64,000 nucleotides of DNA from assembly GCA_037501455.1 (NCBI GenBank), contig CM074858.1, positions 78,094,501 through 78,158,500 of the forward strand, written 5' to 3'. Made by a program: the position numbers and the translations under genes. The DNA is from Lantana camara (Eukaryota > Streptophyta > Magnoliopsida > Lamiales > Verbenaceae). Positions 47,817-59,898 of the stretch are shown here, one piece after another (position 1 is the stretch's first letter; each line of letters opens with the position of its first letter). The notes beneath the pieces were generated by a model. That model was not told where the DNA came from. It did not search any database and was given only the letters and a program-made list of their open reading frames with translations.

Positions 47817-49679
47817 TCTTTTGGAAGGGTTTCGAGTTTTGTTAAGTTGGGTGCTTTTTTTTCGCTTCTTTTACGTTATGCTTGATTTTCTTGCTTCTTT
47901 TATGCCTCTTATACATTGTTAACTTGTTGTATTTTGTATTATATGCTTTGTTATGAATTTACTATGTAATTTTGATGCTTTTATATGTTATATTTGATGT
48001 TATATGTGTTATATGCTCTCTTATGTGCAGGTATGACTTCATGCTTCGTTTAGTTGCCTCGAGTGATGTTTCTTTGCTCTTTTTATGATACTTGTTAAAT
48101 GAAATGAATTTGTTTGACGTGAAATGTGCAAGATATGAACTTATATGCTCTAAGTGCTTCTATTCGTCTAAGTGTTAAACATATATGGTTTACATATGCA
48201 TCATTTGCACTCATATTCATTTACCGGGCATCTCTTTGGTTCGTTTTGAGTCTAACTATGTCTTGTATGTTTGTCTTGTTGAGAAGATTATCCCGTTGGT
48301 GACGAGGTCACTCCATAGGCATCGATTTATTATCGTTTTCCCGGTTCGTCGGTGTAAGGTGAGGTTAGGTTAGTTAAGCCCTAATGATATGTGTCTGATA
48401 TGTATGCATGTGAAATAAGCCTTATGTGACGTAATATGTGTGAGCTACCAGTATGTATGTTATGCTACATGTTAGAATATGTTATGCTAGGTATGATACG
48501 CGCTATGTTAGGTCCTACTAGTAAGTTTGAATAAGCTATAAATATGTAGGGTTAAGAATAGGCTACAAGTATGTTAGAGTTATGATTATGTTACGAATAA
48601 GGCATGACTATGCTCTCATTACGAATATGCTATGGTTATGAATATGTTAGAATATGAACATGTTAGGATATGAACACTCTAGGGTATGAGTAAGCTAGAA
48701 TTATGAACATGAATATGAATATATGTGATGATTATGATCTTGTATGGATATGCTATGAGTATGATATGTTATGACTTTGAATATGAATATGATGCGGATG
48801 TGAATACGAATATGGATATGGATATGACATGCCTCTGGATATGGAAAGACTGTGACTCTGATTCTGAATATGTTTGGGGCTCGGTAATAATGAGTAGACT
48901 CAGGACGCTTGGCATTATTCCTATGCATCATTATCGGGATGTGGGATAGGGAATCCGGGTCGGACACTACCCCTATGCACATTTCCCCTTTTGTGTGAAA
49001 GTTTGCTTATGTTTGATCCGTTAAGTTAGTTTGTTAAGAATTGTTTGTGAAACGGGAGTGGACTCTTAATTACTTAAAATTTAGTTGTTTTGGCCTTTGG
49101 CCTAACTCTTCTACTCCCTATATTTAGTATCACGTGAGAAAATGTTTTAGAATGTCACGCCCCGGTTCATGAACTCCCCTCTATGATATGTGCTATGCTC
49201 TGTATACGTATGCATGCGTGCGTGTGTAGCCCCTCACTCAATCAGTGTGACTGACCCCTACCTCTTTATGTTTTTAGTTTGCAGGTACAGGTCTAATGGT
49301 CCGTGCTAGGCGTCTTGTGGTCTTTCGGAGCCTTCTAGCTTAGGTCGAGTCTGCATCTCATGTTTTAGATTTGTTCTGCATTTTGTACTTTGAACAATTT
49401 GAAATTTGTATTAACTAGTTTTTGGCTAGACGTGGCAAATATGTATATGTTTTGTTCTAAGTAATATGTAACTTTGTTCATAAGCTTTGTTTAAGCTTGT
49501 TTACTACTTCCGCTCTTGTATGTTTGTTTTATGCGCACTCTGTTCGACGGTATAGACTGCCTAGCTTAGGAGTGGCTTTTGTTTGTCACCTGTTCGCTAG
49601 TGCTTAGTATTTGTACGGACTCTCCATTTTGTTACACGTGTCGGGCTCTAGTGCGGGGGATATGGTGCCCACCGCTTGG

Positions 49680-49890
49680 ACAAACATTTTACTTAAATAA
49701 TTCAGATTTAATTTAAAAATAATTATAAATTTAGTTTTGAAATTTTAAAGAAGGATTTTATCCGAATTTTCCTAAAATTGGCAATTTTGTAAACGTTTTC
49801 TAAATCATGACCTACATTGATAAATTAAACACTAATTCTCATTTCAAAACTTATGATTAGGATCATAATGTGATTAATAAATATATAATT
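49680..49890. other. Unassigned AT-rich stretch between H and K
   Basis: About 210 bp without genes or recognised repeat ends, between the truncated LTR of H and the start of K. It may be a remnant of another LTR. Confidence 0.5.
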
Positions 49891-52402
49891 TGTAGCGCCC
49901 CCATTTTGCTGGTAGAGAGCAGCGCCCCAACCCCCGCATTGAAGCACCCCTCAAGTAATGGTGTGAGACATCATTCAAGAAATACCCCAGCGAACGGCGA
50001 AGACCGTTAACGATTAACAATAATAGTGTTTAACTAAGTGGCATATGTAGCGAAAAATCAGAGTATTTTAAAACTTTTCAAAACATGTGCGTGATGGCAT
50101 ATAAACAAGTAAGTAGTGATCGTTAAGCAGAAGAGACTATTAACATTACTATATCAACTGAACATCATCACGGGAGCATATGATAGCAATTGTAGCAGTA
50201 TCTAAGTAGCGGATGGATTATTACAAAAGCATTAAAGCAAGGTATCAATGCAGCCATTTAACATATGTAGGACACAAAATAGATTAATAAAGTGAAGTCC
50301 TGACTCAAACAAAATGAACACTCTAGAGCTTCAAGATACCTCTAGACTGCGGCTTCAAGACCTGAAACCATGAGGCCAGAAAATAGGTAGAGGTATTAGT
50401 CAAAGTGACTAAGTGAGGGATATCTTTAAAAGAAAGTACTTGAAGTAAACGTTTGAATTAAATTTCACAAGGTAAAACCTTTAATGCAAAGCTTTAATGA
50501 AGAACTTAAGAATAAGTTCAACTGGTAAAACCCTTTAATGCAATGCTATAAGAAATGAGAGTTTTCAAAACAATTTCATGAATGCTGTCACACGCGCACA
50601 TATGCTATGATTTGGTCCATATGATCTTCATAAAATGGGATAAGGGTAGGGAACAACTTTGCAAGATATGAACTAACTTTATGAAAACATTGATGCCCGC
50701 AAGCTAGGCTTCTACATCCTTACTCTAGAAAACATGACCATTAATAGGGTGTCAGACCGAATCAACAACACCCTAACACATACACACATGCACCATCCTC
50801 CACCAAGTTTCACTTCGGGGAGCGACCCCTAGGTGACCATTAACCATTGATTTGGGAATAGATTTGCGGTCCATTCCTGACAATATCCTGACTTAACCAA
50901 ACCTCCTGATTAAAGTCGGTGTCCATCGCCTAGTGTGGCGGCGGGTATTAGTGATGTCGTTGGCGCTCACCTCCCGAGCATCAACTCTACCCATAACCGC
51001 CAGGCCCATACCATTAACCATTGATTGCTTGCACCATTGATGACATCCAGAATAAATCCGAATGTATGAACCATTGAACATATGCATTGAACCATTGATG
51101 CAATATTTTGAAAACATTGAACCATTTATGCATTACTTTGAAAACATGCGCCATTGATGCTATACATTGAAAACATGTGCCATTGATGCATTACTTTGAA
51201 AACATGTGCCTTTGATCAATGAATATGGATAGGTCTGGCTTCTTTGAAGAATCCTCCCTTATAAAGGGTATTTCAAAACAAGAATGTAAAGCACTAGGCT
51301 TTGAGTTTCAGAACAATTGAATCATTAAGTATTCAAGGTTCCAGTTGAAAACATTTTTAACCTTACCTATTAGTAACAGTAGGTTGGATAGATTATGCAG
51401 TGCCCTGGGGATTCCAGTGCTCAACCTTAACTCCTGTAAGTGTGTACTAAGGTGACCTTAAGAACTAAGACACACTTCTATCACGATGCACATAAACATA
51501 TAAAACAAGTACAGAACATGTAACGAGAAGAGAGTAATACCATTTAAGGTATTAGAGAAGGATAACACACAAAGGAATCCTTATAGTGAGTCATCATTAA
51601 CATGGGACTATTATTTTACTATAATCGATTAGGAATTTATCAAATTATGAATCCTAAACGTATACCTTAAGGTTATAAAACAAGTCCATGAAAGAAAACA
51701 CATTTTGAAATCACATTTTAGACCCCGGATTCGGAAAACCTATGTTCAAACGTCTAAGATCAAAGCTCAAGTTTTATTTCATTTTACTATTCAAAAGCAC
51801 TATTTATAGTTACTATTCCATATTACTATTCACAGGTTTCTATTCACTTGTCGGGTCAAAGGGTCGGGTCAAACCCTTACTACACACACGAGACACACAC
51901 ACTCCATGCACGTACACACACACACACACACGTCATGCACATATACACACCCTAATTCAATTATGATCTTGATTATAACCTATAGTTTCAAGTTCATGTA
52001 AGTGTGATCTAGGTTAAAGGTATAGCCTATGGTTAAGAGGTCTAATTAAAGCATAACATCAAGTTATGAAACACTATTCTATCTTAGGTTATAACATGTG
52101 ACACTATCAAAGTGTATAACATATGATCAAGTACTATTCCATTAATCCATATCATATCATAAGCTCAAGTCATAACATAGGAGTCATGTAACATTGTAAC
52201 AATGTAATACCATATCATAGACATAAGTCATAGCATATCAAGACCATTAAACATGTAACATTCATCAATTAAGACCATATAGTAACATGTAACAATTTAT
52301 GATATAATTGATCATAGGTTACTATTCCATTGCCTAACATGCTTGAACATAAATAAAATATCATAAACATGCATCAACAATCATCATATAATAGTTCCAT
52401 AA
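49891..52402 (-). mobile_element. LTR fragment K (relative of A), minus
   Basis: Starts TGTAGCGCCCCC on the plus strand, with GCGAACGG at 49990-49997, and aligns loosely with the LTR of A (shared GATGCCCGCAAGCTAGGC and nearby blocks). No primer site lies to its left, so it is a 3' or solo LTR. It is cut at 52402 by the L-M pair, and its remainder should be found right of the window. A CA repeat lies near 51912-51932. No gene. Confidence 0.75.
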
Positions 52403-54170
52403 TGTAGCACCCGGAACGCTAGGCGCCACATCCCCCGCACTACAGCCTCAATCCACCTATGAAACCGACAATTCATACATGAACTGAAACTATAGCGAAC
52501 GGGAGACAATAAAAAAAAACTCAAAAGCTAGGCGGGTACCCTCAATTAATACCAATAAACAAATCGGAGCAATAAAAGCGGAAGCAATAACATTCAATAC
52601 TTATAGGTACTATATTTACATATTTATTAATAGACACCAACATTTACATATCAATACATTATCATTCCCCCAAAATATGCCAAAACATGCTATAAAATGT
52701 ATCAAGTATCAATAGATGAACAAAATATAAGGTGAAGTGTGCTAGACCCAAATACAACAAACTAGACTCTAATTCCCGCCTAGCACGAACCTGAAAAACT
52801 GAAAGGTTGAGGTGTCAATCCAACATGGACTGAGCGAGGGGTATAAATAAGTATATGCGCAATTACCATGCAATTTATAACCTCGGGTAAGATTTTATAA
52901 AGAAAACAATATAGGTTTCAAATAACAAGAAATTCCCGCCCGAGATTATAACAATTCAATTTACATTTAACAATCAATTCAATCAATCAGTGGCCCGGCG
53001 AGTGAGGGCAAATCTCCATCCTTTCTCCGACAGTGTACAATACTTCAATTTAATTAATGAATTAGGTGATCACACAAACAATTTTGTGCACAATTAGCAA
53101 TTTCAATCAATAAATCCTTCTTCCTCCGGGTGATGGCGGGCTTGCAAGACCCAACCATCCAATCATGGTGTACGTCGGGAACATGACTCCCACGCACGGG
53201 ATTTCTTCCTCCACCAAACCTCCTGGTGGATTCAGAGGTGATCCCACAATGGTGAGGATAGTGCAAGAGTTACCGGTTGGCTCGATACACTACCCTCGGG
53301 CCCAACGTGAACAATAGTTACTCGCCAAAGACAATTCGTCAATCAATCAATCAATCAATCAATCCATTCTCGTGAAATCATTTGAAAATCATAAGGTTTG
53401 AAAACTATAGATATATAGATACGTTTTGGCCGAAAATCACATAAGGGTTGTAAGGGTTCTATATATCGAGAATTTAAACCTCACCTTATCCAACAAAAAG
53501 GAACAAAGAAACACCCTATGGAGCGTGCTCCTCACCTCCGGGACCGAGATCTGTGCAACAAGGACAAGTGTGAAATAAGACTCGACTCGAATGAACCAAC
53601 TATGACGAACGATAATGATATGTAACCTCAATCATGCATTTATAATCAATGAGTGTCAAATAGGAGCATAATTATCAATAAAGCAAGCATATAATTCATA
53701 TAAGTCACATACGGGAGCCAAGGAAGTGAAAGGAATGCAAGAAGAGGGGTTTTGGTGAAGTTTGGCAAAAGTTAGGAAAAGTTGACAGTTTTTGGAACCG
53801 CATATGCTGTAGGAAAATGGAAATATCTTGAGTTGTAGAAGTTGGAATTGAGTTTTGTTTATTGGAAATGAAACTAGACACATAGATCTTTCCGAGGATA
53901 TATGGCTCGTTTTCTAGTTTAAAGCGAGGAGAAAATGGCGTAATCTTGAAGTTGGATGATTGCAGTTTGTCGGTAAAGCAGCGACACCGAAAAGAATTGA
54001 TAATATCTCATAAATGGGAAAAGATATTAAGGTGATTCCAATTGGAATTTGTTCTAGACTTCAAGAGCTTTCCGTGGATTTAAAAATCAGGCCAATCGGA
54101 GTTCAAACAAAGTCGACACGGCCGTGTCAATATTGGCCTGAAATCTGACACGGCTGTGTCGGAGTAAAAA
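52403..54170 (-). repeat. 3' LTR of element L, truncated
   Basis: Aligns with 57070-58857. It stops after GGAGTAAAAA and joins pol text at CATAAGCAATAAC (54173). It keeps two of the four CGGCCG dyads (54115-54128 and 54147-54160, the second with one change) and GCGAACGG at 52495-52502. An AATC run lies at 53339-53365. Confidence 0.9.
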
Positions 54171-55132
54171 CACATAAGCAATAACTTTGCCATTTTGAGT
54201 CAAAACACATCCTAAACCTTCTCTAGAGGCATCCGTGTAAACTGCATATCCTTCTAAACCCTCTGGAAGACTTAGAACCGGGGCTGAAACCAATTTCTCT
54301 TTCAAAATATTAAAACTCTTTTCACAACTTTCATTCCGCTCGTACTTAACATCTTTCTTTGTTAACCGAGTCAAAGGAGCGGCAATTTTAGAAAAATCTT
54401 GCACGAACCTCCTATAATAACCCGCCAATCCCAAGAAACTTTTAATCTCAGAGGCATTCTTCGGTCTCTCCCACTTCATTACCGCCTCAATTTTGGAAGG
54501 ATCAACTTCTAATCCATTCCCCGAAATAATATGGCCCAAGAAGGAAACTCGGTCAATCGAAAACTCCCATTTACTAAATTTTGCAAACAATTGGTGTTCC
54601 TTCAGAGTTTTCAACACAAGCTCAAGATGCCTTGCATGTTCCTCAACCGACTTGGAGAAAACCAAAATATCATCAATAAAGATCACAACAAACTTGTCAA
54701 GAAATGGCCGAAAAATTCTATGCATCATATCCATGAAAGCGGTGGGAGCATTCGTAAAACCAAAAGGCATAACCACGAATTGATAATGCCCATATCTCGT
54801 ATTGAAGCCCGTCTTTGGAATATCCTCGGCTCGGATCCGTAGTTGATAATACCCTTGTCTTAAATCAAGCTTCGAATACACTTTTGATCCTTGGAGTATA
54901 TCAAATAACTCCTCGATGTGTGGAAGAGGATATTTATTCTTAATTGTCATCCGATTCAATTCCCGATAATCAATACACATCCTCAAGGTACCATCTTTCT
55001 TCTTGACAAGTAGTACCGGAGCACCCCACGGCGACGAACTTGGTCTAATATATCCGACTTCCAAGAGACCCTCAAGTTTCACCTTTAACCCCTTTAACTC
55101 TGCCGGAGCCATCCGATATGGAGTTTTAGAAT
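54087..55132 (-). pseudogene. Reverse transcriptase of element L, fused to LTR text
   Basis: The frame from about 55112 has RT motifs nearly identical to [46 protein letters not shown], and [14 protein letters not shown] with the catalytic Asp pair. It runs into the start of RNase H ([23 protein letters not shown]). At 54173 it crosses the deletion and ends in ~30 codons of antisense LTR with a stop at 54087. RT might fold, but RNase H and integrase are missing. It is one base out of frame with the gag-protease part. Confidence 0.9.
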
Positions 55133-56845
55133 AGGCTCAGCATTCGGATACAAGTCAATCACAAATTCTATCTCCCTTTCCGGTGGCAAAGAATCTAAAT
55201 TTTCCGGAAACACTTCGGGAAACTCCTTAACCACTTTTGTCTCTTCTAACTTCATCTGATCCTTGGATTGATTAAGAATGTAAGCTATAAATCCCGTAGC
55301 CCCATCACGAACCAATATCTGAGCTTCGGAGAAAGATAATAAATGCACAGTTTTAGAACTTCGACCCGTTATAATTTCTGAACCCAACTGGACTCTCTTA
55401 GCCCGACAATCGACAGTAGCACAGTGCTTGTAAAGCCAATCCATACACAAGATACATCCATACCGAGACATAGATAATTCAATGAAATCCGTGGAAAAGA
55501 CCCGACCCTCAATACTCACCTGCACCTCTCTAAAAACCCGGTTAGTTTTTACACTACCACCAAAAGGAGTACTCACAATATAATAAGTAGAGGAAAGAGT
55601 AACACATAGAGGTAATTCCATAGAAATATCACAAGAGATAAAAGAATGGGTAGGCCCCGGATCAAACAAAGTATGTATGTTCGTGCCATGAATGCAAATG
55701 GTTCCTTCAACAACGGCAGTGGGGTCCACGTCTGCATCCGCTTCCTCGCCCTCCAAGGCATAAGCACGGGCTCTAACAAGCGGCCTCTGACCCCTAGGTG
55801 GTGGATCCCGTTTATCTGGACACGTATCCACTTTATGATCGGCCTTCCCACAAATCAGACAAAGATTCAGACGACGCCGGCAATTCTCATAGGTATGGGT
55901 AGGCCACCCACAATAAGAACATCCCGGTTTCCCGGTAGATGGTGGTGCGGCAGGAGTAACCCGGGGAGCTTTTTGAACCAACACTTGTGGCGTTTGGGGC
56001 TTGAATTTCTTCATCGGGCCCTTGGACTGCTGTGGTGAGATATCATAATTGATGGGCCTCTTTCCGGAATTGTAATTCGACCTCGACCCCGAACCGGAAC
56101 CCTGACTTGATCTGTAAGTGGATCTCCGAGCATTTACCGAATCTTCCACTTGTAAGGCCTTTTGAGTAGCGCTCTTCCAAGTGCTAGTATTAACAGCTTC
56201 TATTGCGGCTTGGATGTCCGGCCTTAAACCTTGCACGAATTGCATAGCCATATGGAAATCATCACCGGCGATATTGGCTGCATATTTAGACAATCTCTCG
56301 AACTCGGCTATATATTCGGCAATCGAGCTATTCCCTTTTTTGAGCTCCGTGAACTCCTTAAGTCTCCTAGTGCGAGATGAAGGAGGAACAAACTTGTTCT
56401 TGAATTCCCTAATGAAAACCTCCCATGTGACTTCTTCTTCTACGGCATCTAAAACAATCTTGGTGCTTTCCCACCAAGAATAAGCTTCTCCTTGGATTAG
56501 AGTGAGGGTACACCTAGCTTTCTCTCGAGTCTCGCAAGGAATAAGTTCCCAAATTCATTCCACCTCATTAAGCCATTGCTCGGCTTGCATGTCATTTCCC
56601 TTGAAGAATCTAGGTGGATGTTGGTTTTGGAATTCCCTCAAAATAGCTGAAATTGGGGCCGGTGGTGCTGGTGGAGGAGCTGGTGGTGCAGGAGGCACAT
56701 AATCTCTTAGTCTTTGATCAATAAGCTGTACCATAGAGTTTAAGAAATCTTGAGGTTGCACTTGAGGGGGTGGAGGTGGAGTTCGATCACGACGATGATG
56801 CCCATGACCGGGAGAATGCTCTCTGCGAGGCCTTCCACGAGGCAT
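55094..56845 (-). pseudogene. gag and protease of element L
   Basis: The likely start is ATG 56845 (MPRGRPRREHSPGHG), followed by a proline-rich segment and the gag domain (PPRFFKGNDMQAEQWLNEVE). A TGA at 56557-56555 sits where M has Arg. The frame then runs open through ERLSKYAANIAGDDFHMAMQF, a Ser/Gly/Arg linker, two CCHC knuckles (CSYCGWPTHTYENC and CLICGKADHKVDTC) and a protease with LFDPGPTHSF (D-P-G instead of D-S/T-G). A one-base loss near 55133 ends it in an unrelated tail at 55094. Confidence 0.9.
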
Positions 56846-57050
56846 CCTAAAATTTAAACACTGTACATGCATGGTCGATTAACAAGTATGAATAAATGTA
56901 ATTAATGTCCATAGAACACGTAAGTCACATAATTCAAATAAGGTCAAATAGTTTCAAATACGATGCAAGACTCTCAAGTAATCAAGTAATCCTATGCCGT
57001 ACGACTTAGACTCACAAGACACGACACTAGAACCGCAGTTTTGCAACCGG

Positions 57051-57062
57051 GCTCTGATACCA
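57051..57062 (-). other. Primer binding site of element L (tRNA-iMet)
   Basis: GCTCTGATACCA on the plus strand, seven bases from the shared LTR, so this LTR serves L as its 5' LTR. Confidence 0.92.
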
Positions 57063-57069
57063 CCTTAGA

Positions 57070-59863
57070 TGTAGCACCCGGAACGCTAGGCGCCACATCC
57101 CCCGCACTATAGCCTCAATCCACCTATGAAACCGACAATTCATACATGAACCGAAACTATAGCGAACGGGAGACAATAAAAAAAACTCAAAAGCTAGGCG
57201 GGTACCCTCAATTAATACCAATAAACAAATCGGAGCAATAAAAGCGGAAGCAATAACATTCAATACTTATAGGTACCATATTTACATATTTATTAATAGA
57301 TACCAACATTTACATATCAATACATTATCATTTCCCCAAAATATGCCAAAGCATGCCACAAAATGTATCAAGTATCAATAGATGAACAAAATATAAGGTG
57401 AAGTGTGCTAGACCCAAATACGACAAACTAGACTCGAATTCCCGCCTAGCACGAACCTGTAAAACTGAAAAGTTGAGGTGTCAATCCAACATGGACTGAG
57501 CAAGGGGTATAAATAAGTATATGCGCAATTACCATGCAATTTATAACCTCGGGTAAGATTTCATAAAGAAAACAATATAGGTTTAAAATAACAAGAAATT
57601 CCCGCCCGAGATTATAACAATTCAATTTACAGTTAACAATCAATTCAATCAATCAGTGGCCCGGCGAGTGAGGGCAAATCTCCAACCTTTCTCCGACAGT
57701 GTACAATACTTCAATTTAATTAACGAATTAGGTGATCACACAAACAATTCTGTGCACAATTAGCAATTTCAATCAATAAATCCTTCTTCCTCCGGGTGAT
57801 GGCGGGCTTGCAAGACCCAACCATCCAATCATGGTGTACGTCGGGAGCATGACTCCCACGCACGGGATTTCTTCCTCCACCAAACCTCCTGGTGGATTCA
57901 GAGGTGATCCCACAATGGTGAGGATAGTGCAAGAGTTACCCGTCAGCCCTTGCTTTCCCGGTTGGCTCGATACACTACCCTCGGGCCCAACGTGAACAAT
58001 AGTTACTCGCAAAAGACAATTCGTCAATCAATCAATCAATCAATCAATCAATCCATTCTCGTGAAATCATTTGAAAATCATAAGGTTCGAAAACTATAGA
58101 TATATAGATACGTTTTGGCCGAAAATCACATAAGGGTTGTAAGGGTTCTATATATCTAGAATTAAAAACTCACCTTATCCAACAAAAAAGAACAAAGAAA
58201 CACCCTATGGAGCGTGCTCCTCGTCTCCGGGACCGAGATCTGTGCAATAAGGACAAGTGTGAAATAAGACTCGACTCGAATGAACCAACTATGACGAACA
58301 GCAATGATATGTAACCTCAATCATGCATTTATAATCAATGAGTGTCAAATAGGAGCATATATATCAATAAAGTAAGCATATAATTCATATAAGTCACATA
58401 CGGGAGCCAAGGAAGTGAAAGGAATGCAAGAAGAGGGGTTTTGGTGAAGTTTGGCAAAAGTTAGGAAAAGTTGACAGTTTTTGGAACCACATATGTTGTA
58501 GGAAAATGGAAATATCTTGAGTTGTAGAAGTTAGAATTGAGTTTTGTTTATTGGAAATGAAACTAGACACATAGAGCTTTCCGAGGATATATGGCTCGTT
58601 TTCTAGTTCAAAGCGAGGAGAAAATGGCGTAAGCTTGAGATTGGATGATTGCAGTTTGTCAGTAAAGCAGCGACACCAAAAAGAATTGATAATATCTCAC
58701 AAATGGGAAAAGATATTAAGGTGATTCCAATTGGATGTTGTTCTAGACTTCAAGAGCTTTCCGTGGATTCAAAAATTAGGCCAATCGGAGTTCAAACAAA
58801 GTCGACACGGCCGTGTCAATATTGGCCTGAAATCTGACACGGCCGTGTCGGAGTAAAAAAATTCCAAGTCGAGGCCCCAACACGGCCGTGTTGTAAATGA
58901 ACTAGGGTTGGACACGGCCGTGTTGAAGCAATTTCTGGGCGAAAAACAGGGGAAAAACAGGGGGGTTCACGGGAGATGGCTCCCAAACCTTAAAACATCA
59001 TACCAAAGCATTTAAATCACTCCAAATCATTATATATCATGCATATAACTCAAAAACATCAATTAGGTAGCAAGTAGTCCATCAAAACTTGCTCAAAACA
59101 ACAAGAATTCATCAAACACATCTCATAAAATCCCATGCCATCAACCTCACATATGTCATGAATTCATGCAAACTTTCAACTCTAAAGATCATGATCATGC
59201 TTCTAATTACCAATAACCAAGGAATCACATCATATACACCAAACCCTACTCCAATAGATTCAAGAATTCAACCAATATCCAATTATACCTTGAAATGGAA
59301 GAAAGAAAGGATGTAGTGAAGATGAGGATAATGATGCTTCAACTTGTGCAATTTTTCCTTCTTGAAATTAAACTTTGATTGATGAGATCTCTCCTTCCCT
59401 TCTCTTGGTGTAAAGATCGATTTTTAGTGTGTGTGATGTGTGTGAGGTTTGATGAAAATGTGAGGAATAAAGTGTATGAGACAATATGTATATACATGAT
59501 ATAATATATCTTCCACTAAATATGATGAATCACCACACTTTGCAAACAAGTCCCCCTATAATTTAAATCCATGCAAATGAGTCCCATCTCTACACAAAAG
59601 ACCACTTAGCTCCAAATCATGAAATACGATTAAGTCCAAGAATTTACACAAGAGAGCAATTAAGAACATTTAATTCAATTAAATCACATAGTTCATATAA
59701 TTAACATAATTGACAATTCATATAAATGCTTGGAGATGTAATGCATATAATATGATGAAGGTTATGATTAAATAAACGGATGAAATGACTAAATTAAACC
59801 TCCCAACTCCCGAAGACCCGCTCGTGGCGTGCTTACCTGAACTTCCGGAAATTGGGCGTTACA
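57070..59863 (-). repeat. LTR shared by L (5') and M (3'), 2794 bp
   Basis: Plus-strand ends TGTAGCACCCGG...GGGCGTTACA. The primer site of L is on its left and the polypurine tract of M on its right, so one LTR serves two elements. It contains GCGAACGG (57162-57169), an AATC run (58021-58050), four CGGCCG dyads, a donor-like TTTCAAGGTATAATT at about 59281-59295 (minus) and an acceptor-like TTTTACAGGTTCGTG near 57458 (minus). No gene. Confidence 0.93.
58804..58924. repeat. Four palindromic ACACGGCCGTGT units (LTR of L/M)
   Basis: Perfect or near-perfect dyads at 58804-58817, 58836-58849, 58879-58892 and 58911-58924, with arms GACAC or AACAC around CGGCCG. Confidence 0.88.
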
Positions 59864-59865
59864 AC

Positions 59866-59880
59866 TCTCCCCTCCTTAGA
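59866..59880 (-). other. Polypurine tract of element M
   Basis: TCTAAGGAGGGGAGA on the minus strand, two bases before the LTR and after the pol stop. Confidence 0.85.
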
Positions 59881-59898
59881 AGAATCTGGTCCCCAGAT

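Larger units (their letters stand above)
22851..49679 (+). mobile_element. Element H: gag-only Ty3/gypsy, plus, host of F, E, I and J
   Basis: 5' LTR remnant (22851-24101), primer site, gag split by E (24311-24514 and 39321-40297), a short non-pol tail, a polypurine tract and a 3' LTR (40656-49679) carrying solo LTRs I and J. After removing E, gag frame and sequence run on directly. RT, RNase H and integrase are absent, with only ~350 bp between protease start and polypurine tract. It must have depended on another element for movement. Confidence 0.82.
40656..49679 (+). repeat. 3' LTR of element H, split by solo LTRs I and J
   Basis: Own segments are 40656-41487, 44464-44656 and 47544-49679, ~3.17 kb in sum. 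It starts (T)AGTAACAATCCG, a damaged TGTAAC end, and is cut at CACCGCTTGG, lacking the final GGTGCTACA of the 5' copy. A donor-like GAGAGGTAAGAAC is at 41387-41399 and an acceptor-like TTTGCAG at 49278-49284. The GAATATG-rich stretch is at about 48450-48850. No gene. Confidence 0.82.
52403..57069 (-). mobile_element. Element L: internally deleted gypsy chromovirus, minus
   Basis: On the minus strand: LTR shared with M (59863-57070), primer site, gag, protease, RT, a deletion, then a 3' LTR lacking its first ~1 kb (54170-52403). Relative to M the deletion removes RNase H, integrase, polypurine tract and LTR start (~2.9 kb). L is very close to M in sequence. Left flank is CATAA (52398-52402). 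Confidence 0.9.

Noticed and set aside
47514..47922. Cys/Leu-rich overlapping frames of up to 106 codons
   Set aside because: They fall inside the LTR of H across the GC-rich dyads, in three frames at once, with no recognisable domain.
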